A stretch of 64,000 nt of DNA from Ferrovibrio sp964218355 (lineage in GTDB: Bacteria; Pseudomonadota; Alphaproteobacteria; Ferrovibrionales; Ferrovibrionaceae): contig NZ_CAXPMC010000018.1 of NCBI RefSeq assembly GCF_964218355.1, forward strand, positions 1-64,000, written 5' to 3'. Positions 58,982 to 64,000 of this stretch are shown in pieces; the stretch's first letter is position 1, and the number at the start of each line of letters is the position of its first letter. The notes under the pieces are model-generated. The model was not told the DNA's origin. It was given only the letters and a program-made list of their open reading frames with translations, and did no database searches. The position numbers and the translations under genes were made by a program.

Positions 58982-60253
58982 GTGACCGCCGACCCGGCTG
59001 CCGTCGAAAGGCTGCCAAGCTGGCCCGATTCGCGGCTCCGGCTGACCCCGGCGGCGCGCTGGCTGCTCGATCACAACGGCGAAGTGATGCCGATGGCCGA
59101 GCTGTTCGAGGGATTCTGCCGCCATCTGGTCGATGAGGGCCTGCCGCTGCTGCGGGTCAGCACCGGACTGCCCTCGATGCATCCGCAGACCTATACCCGC
59201 GGCTTCAGCTGGACCCGCGGCCAGGGCGTTACCGTCGTCACCCGCGGCCACGACGTGCGGGAATCGCCGGAATACCTGAACAGCCCGGTCCATGCCATCC
59301 ATATGGGCGCGGCGGCGGTGCGCCGGCGGCTGGACATTCCCGGGGTGCCGCTCGATTTCGGCGTGCTGCCCGACCTGATCGCCATCGGCGCCACCGATTA
59401 CATCGCCCTGCCGATGCGCTTCACCCAGGGCCCGGGCATGAGCCATGACGGCAGCGCCAACATCTCGTTCATGAGCTTCGTCACCGACCGGCCCGGCGGC
59501 TTCCGGCCGGAGGAGCTGAGCTACCTGATGGAGCTGATGCCGCTGATCGCGCTGCGGCTGGAACTGGAAGCGGCGCGGGGGATGACCCGCGACCTGCTGA
59601 CCACCTATCTGGGCAGCGGTCCGGCCAAGCGGGTGCTGAAGGGCGATTTCATGCGCGGCCGCGGCTACGAGGTGGAAGCCGCGATCTGGCTGTCCGACCT
59701 GCGCGGCTTCACCGCCTATTCCGACCGCCACAACCCCCAGGAAGTGGTGACGACGCTGGACAGCTATTTCGACGCCATGTCCGGGCCGATCCAGGCCCAT
59801 GACGGCGAGGTGCTGAAATTCATCGGCGACGGCCTGCTGGCGATCTTCCGGGTCGATCCCGACAGCGGCGGCCGCGCCGCCGCCTGCCACCGGGCGCTGG
59901 AAGCCGCCCAGCAGGCCTTTGCCGAACTGCACGAGCTGAACCAGGGCCGCGCCATCGGCGGCGAGCCGCCGCTGAAGATCGGCCTCGCCCTGCATGTCGG
60001 CCGGGTGGTGTTCGGCAATATCGGCGCGAAGGACCGGCTGGATTTCACCGTGATCGGCCGCGCCGTCAACGAGGTGGCGCGGGTCGAGGCGATGACCAAG
60101 GTGCTGGACCGGCCGGTGCTGGCCTCAGCCGCCTTCGCCCGCGAGGTCAGCGACTGCCCGATCGAATCGCTGGGGTTCCACGGCCTGCGCGGCGTGCAGG
60201 AGCCGCAGGAGCTGTTCGGCCTGCCGGCCCACTGCCTGGCCGGCTACGAATAG
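58982..60253 (+). CDS. Class III adenylate/guanylate cyclase
   Basis: This 423-residue protein starts at GTG. The C-terminal cyclase domain (about 225-400) has the first metal Asp in WLSDLRGFTAYSD, KFIGDGLLAIF with the base-recognition Lys and second metal Asp, and FTVIGRAVNEVARVEAM with transition-state Asn/Arg. The N-terminal ~220 residues resemble the domain of alphaproteobacterial adenylate cyclases (HLVDEGLPLLRVSTGLPSMHP) and are probably regulatory. No transmembrane segment is seen, so it is likely cytosolic. Confidence 0.93.
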   Translation: MTADPAAVERLPSWPDSRLRLTPAARWLLDHNGEVMPMAELFEGFCRHLVDEGLPLLRVSTGLPSMHPQTYTRGFSWTRGQGVTVVTRGHDVRESPEYLNSPVHAIHMGAAAVRRRLDIPGVPLDFGVLPDLIAIGATDYIALPMRFTQGPGMSHDGSANISFMSFVTDRPGGFRPEELSYLMELMPLIALRLELEAARGMTRDLLTTYLGSGPAKRVLKGDFMRGRGYEVEAAIWLSDLRGFTAYSDRHNPQEVVTTLDSYFDAMSGPIQAHDGEVLKFIGDGLLAIFRVDPDSGGRAAACHRALEAAQQAFAELHELNQGRAIGGEPPLKIGLALHVGRVVFGNIGAKDRLDFTVIGRAVNEVARVEAMTKVLDRPVLASAAFAREVSDCPIESLGFHGLRGVQEPQELFGLPAHCLAGYE

Positions 60254-60354
60254 CCCCGGCCGACCGGCCCTTGCCGGCCCATGGCGGCGTAGCTACCCTC
60301 GCGCGCCAACGCCCGAACCTACAAGGACCGCTCCACAAGGACCGCTGGCAGCCG

Positions 60355-61362
60355 ATGTCTGACCGGATCTCGATACGCACCGGGCTTGGCACCCTGGTCG
60401 CAGCCCTTCTGCTGCTGGCCGCGCTGTCACTCACCCTCAGCGGAACGGTCCGCCGCCTGCCGGTCTTCGGTCCCGATGGCGACGCCCGGCTCCGGCAGGC
60501 GATGACCCGGCTGACCGTCGACGACACGATTGCCCTCAAGGCAAATCACGGCCGCACCGCGCCGCGTTATGATATCGGCCTGTTCGGCAACAGCCGGTCC
60601 GTGGCGGTGTCGCATTCCGATCTTGGCGTGGCGCCGTCGCGCTTTTTCAATTTTTCCGTTGGCGGCACCGTTTTCGAACAGAGCGTCACACTGGCCGAAC
60701 ATCTTGCCCGGGACGGCAAGCTGCCCGGAACGGTGCTGATCAGCCTGGACAACGTGGATATCGGGTTCTTCGGAACCATTGGCTGGCCCTCTGTTTTCAC
60801 CAGCCTGCCCCGGATCGCCGACGATTCCGTCCTGATCCGGCGCATGGGCCATGCCTCGCTGCCGCGGATCGCGGCAGAGCCGGTGCGGATGGCCCTCGAC
60901 CAGGTCAAGGCATTCATGAATGCAGACCGCCAGCTCGACTATCTGCGCTTCCTGACCGGGATCGGTCTCGAAGACGGTGGCCGCTACAGGGCCGATGGGT
61001 CGGTGCCGCAGGGACACCTGGCCGCACAGCCGGCCGCAGACATGATCCGCTTCCCTGCACCGAACCCCTATCATCTCGACCACCTGGCGCTCTACGTTCA
61101 CAGGCTGGCCCGTCTGCAGGCGCAGGGCCGCCGGATTATTGTCTACGAGTCGCCGCTTTACCCGCCACTGCTCCGGGAAATAGAACAGGGCCGCAAGCCT
61201 GAAACCGCTGCCCTGCGGCAGCGGCTTTTTGCGGCCTGCCATGCGGAAGGCCTGACCTGCCTGCCTGCCCCCGTTCTGCAAACCGCCACGCCCTGGCCGG
61301 ATTGCTGCCACGCGCCAGCTGCCGCACTCGGCCGCTTCCTGCACGATCTGCTTCCGCTGTAG
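60355..61362 (+). CDS. SGNH-like secreted protein paired with an MBOAT acyltransferase
   Basis: This 335-residue protein has an N-terminal hydrophobic anchor (residues 8-30). It then shows an SGNH-like start (YDIGLFGNSRSVAVSHSDL), where Asn-Ser-Arg-Ser replaces the usual GDS, and later LISLDNVDIGFFG and NPYHLDHLALYVHRLA with a possible catalytic Asp/His pair. It resembles AlgX/AlgJ-type or DltD-like partners of MBOAT proteins. A TTG-start MBOAT gene follows by 9 bp. It is probably part of an O-acetyl transfer system for an exported glycan; the target is unknown. Confidence 0.68.
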   Translation: MSDRISIRTGLGTLVAALLLLAALSLTLSGTVRRLPVFGPDGDARLRQAMTRLTVDDTIALKANHGRTAPRYDIGLFGNSRSVAVSHSDLGVAPSRFFNFSVGGTVFEQSVTLAEHLARDGKLPGTVLISLDNVDIGFFGTIGWPSVFTSLPRIADDSVLIRRMGHASLPRIAAEPVRMALDQVKAFMNADRQLDYLRFLTGIGLEDGGRYRADGSVPQGHLAAQPAADMIRFPAPNPYHLDHLALYVHRLARLQAQGRRIIVYESPLYPPLLREIEQGRKPETAALRQRLFAACHAEGLTCLPAPVLQTATPWPDCCHAPAAALGRFLHDLLPL

Positions 61363-61371
61363 GAGCCGCCT

Positions 61372-62742
61372 TTGCTATTCAACAGCTGGCTTTTTCTGGG
61401 CATCTTCCTGCCCGCCATCCTGTGCATCGGGCTGCCGCTGCGCGGCATGGCCCGCATTCTCTTTCTCATAGTCGCCAGTTTTGTCTTCTACTCATATTCC
61501 GGCCTGGAGCACGGCGCCGTCCTTGCCGCCTCGATCGTCTGGGTGCATCTGTGGACAGGCCGGCCGGATCGTCCCCTGACGCGGTGGCATGTGGCCGCGG
61601 CGGCACTGCTGCCGATGGGCGCGCTGGTCTACTACAAATATCTCGGCTTTGTCGTCACCGGCATCCTCCACCCCCTCGGTCTGACCGCCATCGCCATTCC
61701 CGCCGCGGCCGACAAGGTCCTGCCGGCGGGCATTTCATTCTTTGCGTTTCAGCTCGTGTCCTACGCGATCGACCGGCAGCGCGGGCAGATCCCGCAGCCG
61801 GAGCGCCTGCCCGCCTTCGCCCTGTTCATCAGCTTCTTCCCCCAGCTGGTCGCCGGGCCCATTCTGAGGCACCATGACGTTGCCGAGGGACTGAAGGCCC
61901 TGCCGCGCTGGCGGCTGCCGGCAGAACGGTTGCCGGAAATCATCACGCTGATCGCCGGCGGCCTGTTCCTCAAGGTTGTCCTGGCTGACCGGATTGCGGC
62001 CCTGATCGCTCCGCTGGCAGCGGATCTGTCGCATCTGTCCCGGCCTGATTCGCTGTTTGTCCTGTTCGGCTACAGCTTCCAGATCTACTTCGACTTCTAC
62101 GGCTACTCGCTGATCGCCATTGGCCTTGGCCTGATATTCGGCCTCCGGTTCCCGTCAAATTTCAGGCTGCCCTATGCCGCCGCCAACCCGCGGGATTTCT
62201 GGCGCCGCTGGCATATCACCCTGTCCTACTGGATCCGCGATTACCTGTATCTGCCGCTGGGCGGCAACCGCCACTATGTCCGGAACATCATCATCATTTT
62301 CGCCGTCTGCGGCTTGTGGCACGGCGCCGGCTGGAATTTTGTCGTCTGGGGCCTCTATCACGCGATGCTTGTCACCGGTTATCACCTGCTGCGGCAGCCG
62401 TGGCAGAATATTCCCGTGCGCCTGCAGGTATTCCTCACCTTTCTGCTCGTCTCTGCCGGCTGGAGCCTGTTCCTGTTCGACTTTGCAGACTGGGCCATGT
62501 TTGCCGGCCGTCTGGTTGGCCCGGCGGCGGGCGGCGAGGCCGTGATTGGTCCGTGGCCATGGCTGCTGCTCGCGGCCTGCCTGCCCGTATCGATGGCCGT
62601 CGATGTCGAGGCCCTGGCGCGGCGCGCCTGCACGGCCGGCAGGGCCGGCACCATGCTGTGGGGGGCCGGTGCGGCCGGCATGATATATGCGAGCCTCCTG
62701 TATCTCGACCTGTCGGCAGCCTTCATCTATTTCCGGTTCTGA
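61372..62742 (+). CDS. MBOAT-family membrane O-acyltransferase (AlgI-like)
   Basis: This 456-residue protein with about eleven helices starts at TTG (MLFNSWLF, preceded by AGGAG), matching the usual AlgI start MLFxS. It carries the MBOAT signatures FWRRWHITLSYWIRDYLYLPLGGNRH and the catalytic His in VCGLWHGAGWNFVVWG. It passes acetyl groups across the membrane to an exported polymer, probably with the upstream SGNH-like protein. No alginate or cellulose synthase genes are in the window. Confidence 0.9.
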   Translation: MLFNSWLFLGIFLPAILCIGLPLRGMARILFLIVASFVFYSYSGLEHGAVLAASIVWVHLWTGRPDRPLTRWHVAAAALLPMGALVYYKYLGFVVTGILHPLGLTAIAIPAAADKVLPAGISFFAFQLVSYAIDRQRGQIPQPERLPAFALFISFFPQLVAGPILRHHDVAEGLKALPRWRLPAERLPEIITLIAGGLFLKVVLADRIAALIAPLAADLSHLSRPDSLFVLFGYSFQIYFDFYGYSLIAIGLGLIFGLRFPSNFRLPYAAANPRDFWRRWHITLSYWIRDYLYLPLGGNRHYVRNIIIIFAVCGLWHGAGWNFVVWGLYHAMLVTGYHLLRQPWQNIPVRLQVFLTFLLVSAGWSLFLFDFADWAMFAGRLVGPAAGGEAVIGPWPWLLLAACLPVSMAVDVEALARRACTAGRAGTMLWGAGAAGMIYASLLYLDLSAAFIYFRF

Positions 62743-62827
62743 CCGCCGGCTGCGGCCTTTCTGGCACGCATCCTGCTAGGCTTTCCGGGCCCGCCTTCCC
62801 CTTCTTCCTTCCGGCCCGGAGCCCGCC

Positions 62828-63598
62828 ATGACCGATCCCGCCATCCCGCCTGCCGCCATCCCGCCTGCCGCCGTGCCCGCCTATGCCCCCGCCGGCGCCG
62901 GCGATGACCGCATGGTCGCCCTGCCGGCGCGGCCCGAGCCGCTGCGCCTGAAGCCGGCCGAGACGGCGCTGGTGATCGTCGACATGCAGAATGCCTATGC
63001 CTCGCCCGGCGGCTATCTCGACCTGGCCGGGTTCGACATCGCCGGGGCGGCGGCGGCAACCGGCCAGATCGCGAAGGCCGCCGCGGCCGCCCGCGCCGCC
63101 GGCATCGCCGTCATCTACTTCCAGAATGGCTGGGATGCGGATTACACCGAGGCCGGCGGGCCGGGCTCGCCGAACTGGTACAAGTCGAATGCGCTGAAGA
63201 CCATGCGGCGGCGGCCGGAGCTGCAGGGCAGACTGCTGGCCAAGGGCGGCTGGGATTACGCGCTGGTCGATGCGCTGGCGCCGCAGCCGGGCGACATCGT
63301 GATCCCGAAAAGCCGCTACAGCGGGTTCTTCAACACCGGCATCGACAGCCTGCTGCGGTCGCGCGGCATCCGCAACCTGGTCTTCACCGGCATCGCCACC
63401 AATGTCTGCGTCGAATCCTCGCTGCGCGATGCCTTCCACCTGGAATATTTCGGCGTGCTGCTGGAAGACGCCACCCACCAGGCCGGGCCGGATTTCATCC
63501 AGCAGGCGGCGATCTACAACATTGAGACCTTCTTCGGCTGGGTCAGCAGCACCGCCGATTTCTGCGGCAGCCTCGCCCAGATTCCGCCCGCGGAATAA
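62828..63598 (+). CDS. rutB: Ureidoacrylate amidohydrolase-like isochorismatase-family hydrolase
   Basis: This 256-residue cysteine hydrolase matches RutB of pyrimidine catabolism: catalytic Asp52 in VIVDMQNAYASPGGYLDLAGF, Lys in IVIPKSRYSGFFNTG and nucleophilic Cys in GIATNVCVESSLRDAF, plus IETFFGWVSSTADF near the end. RutB splits ureidoacrylate (or its peroxy form). The first ~28 residues are Pro/Ala-rich; Met29 could be the real start. The other rut genes are absent from the window and might lie further right. Confidence 0.9.
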   Translation: MTDPAIPPAAIPPAAVPAYAPAGAGDDRMVALPARPEPLRLKPAETALVIVDMQNAYASPGGYLDLAGFDIAGAAAATGQIAKAAAAARAAGIAVIYFQNGWDADYTEAGGPGSPNWYKSNALKTMRRRPELQGRLLAKGGWDYALVDALAPQPGDIVIPKSRYSGFFNTGIDSLLRSRGIRNLVFTGIATNVCVESSLRDAFHLEYFGVLLEDATHQAGPDFIQQAAIYNIETFFGWVSSTADFCGSLAQIPPAE

Positions 63599-63675
63599 GC
63601 CGTATACTGAAGCGGCGGATATGCTTCGCTATTTGTCCGCTTGTGACTCCGGTCCGGCGGCGCGAGACTCGGCCG

Positions 63676-64000
63676 CATGGCCGCCTTTCTGCCCGAAAGC
63701 GTCACCGACGCCCGGCTCAGCCATGCCCTCTCCTGCTGGCAGCGATGGCGCGGCAGCCATGCCTGCCCGGCGCGGTCGGATGTCGAGCCTGCCGATCTCG
63801 ACTCGCTGCTGCCCAACCTGTTCATGGCCGACCTGCTGGCCGATGGCCGCATCCGCTACACCCTCGCCGGCCGGACGGTGCGCGACCAGCTCGGCTTCGA
63901 GCTCACCGGCCTGCATGCCGATGAATTGTTCGCCGGCGGCGATCTCGACCGCATCAACCGCATCTATGGCGAGCTGCGCGGCGGCAACGGCCATGTCTCG
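63676..64000 (+). CDS. PAS-domain protein (5' end, truncated by window)
   Basis: An ATG at 63676 opens a frame that runs off the right edge; 108 codons are visible. The protein starts MAAFLPESVTDARLSHALSC and continues with PADLDSLLPNLFMADLLADG and YTLAGRTVRDQLGFELTG, the pattern of the alphaproteobacterial PAS_5 (DUF1488-like sensory) family. Such proteins are probably cytoplasmic sensors of unknown ligand. The rest is missing, so the full architecture cannot be judged. Confidence 0.72.

Overview
The window is 64 kb of GC-rich chromosomal DNA with tightly packed, often 1-4 bp overlapping genes. Several genes point to an alphaproteobacterium, probably near the Rhodospirillales: a D-tartrate dehydratase that closely resembles the Bradyrhizobium enzyme, a 17 kDa rickettsial-type surface lipoprotein, a bactofilin, an intracellular PHB depolymerase, and yggT-yggU-folD next to a tRNA-Ala. 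No rRNA, CRISPR array or intact transposase was found.

Layout. 0-10 kb: a siderophore uptake block (TonB receptor, PKHD hydroxylase, PepSY protein), then macA-macB-outer-membrane-factor efflux genes and an SMR pump. 10-16.5 kb: thioesterase, amidohydrolase and alpha/beta hydrolase genes downstream of a TRAP transporter, with a LysR-type regulator. 16.5-18.4 kb: folD, yggU, yggT and tRNA-Ala(CGC). 18.4-26.7 kb: a complete kdp potassium-ATPase locus with its sensor and regulator, bounded by a 55-bp direct repeat of the tRNA-Ala 3' part. This looks like a tRNA-integrated island that has lost its integrase. 28.4-31.5 kb: a lower-GC restriction-modification cassette (EcoRII-like endonuclease, Vsr, Dcm-type methylase) with a nested palindrome in front of the methylase. 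31.7-36.8 kb: PHB depolymerase, GST, two tandem paralogues of unknown function with a C-terminal HTH, and nth. 36.8-41.6 kb: a BASS transporter-epimerase-flavin monooxygenase operon divergent from an AraC regulator-PIN pair. 41.6-58.8 kb: mostly housekeeping and envelope genes (bactofilin, CysZ-like protein, amidase, adenosine kinase, HutD, heparinase-like protein, rpe, rsmB, tarD, amiC, dnaJ-like, Sel1 protein, lipoproteins, glucosaminidase, nfuA). 59-64 kb: an adenylate cyclase, an SGNH-like/MBOAT acetylation pair, an orphan rutB and a truncated PAS-domain gene.

How it fits together. Iron uptake, efflux, TRAP import and Kdp potassium uptake suggest a free-living, nutrient-scavenging lifestyle. 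The accessory DNA is in two blocks: the kdp island and the R-M-V cassette. A recurring oddity is short tandem repeats sitting on or just after stop codons (after the PepSY gene, folD, phaZ, the second paralogue, the adenosine kinase gene and hutD), plus two intergenic arrays phased at about 10 bp. The strongest candidates for undescribed biology are the paralogue pair, the phased arrays and stop-codon duplications, and the small membrane protein that leads the kdp operon.
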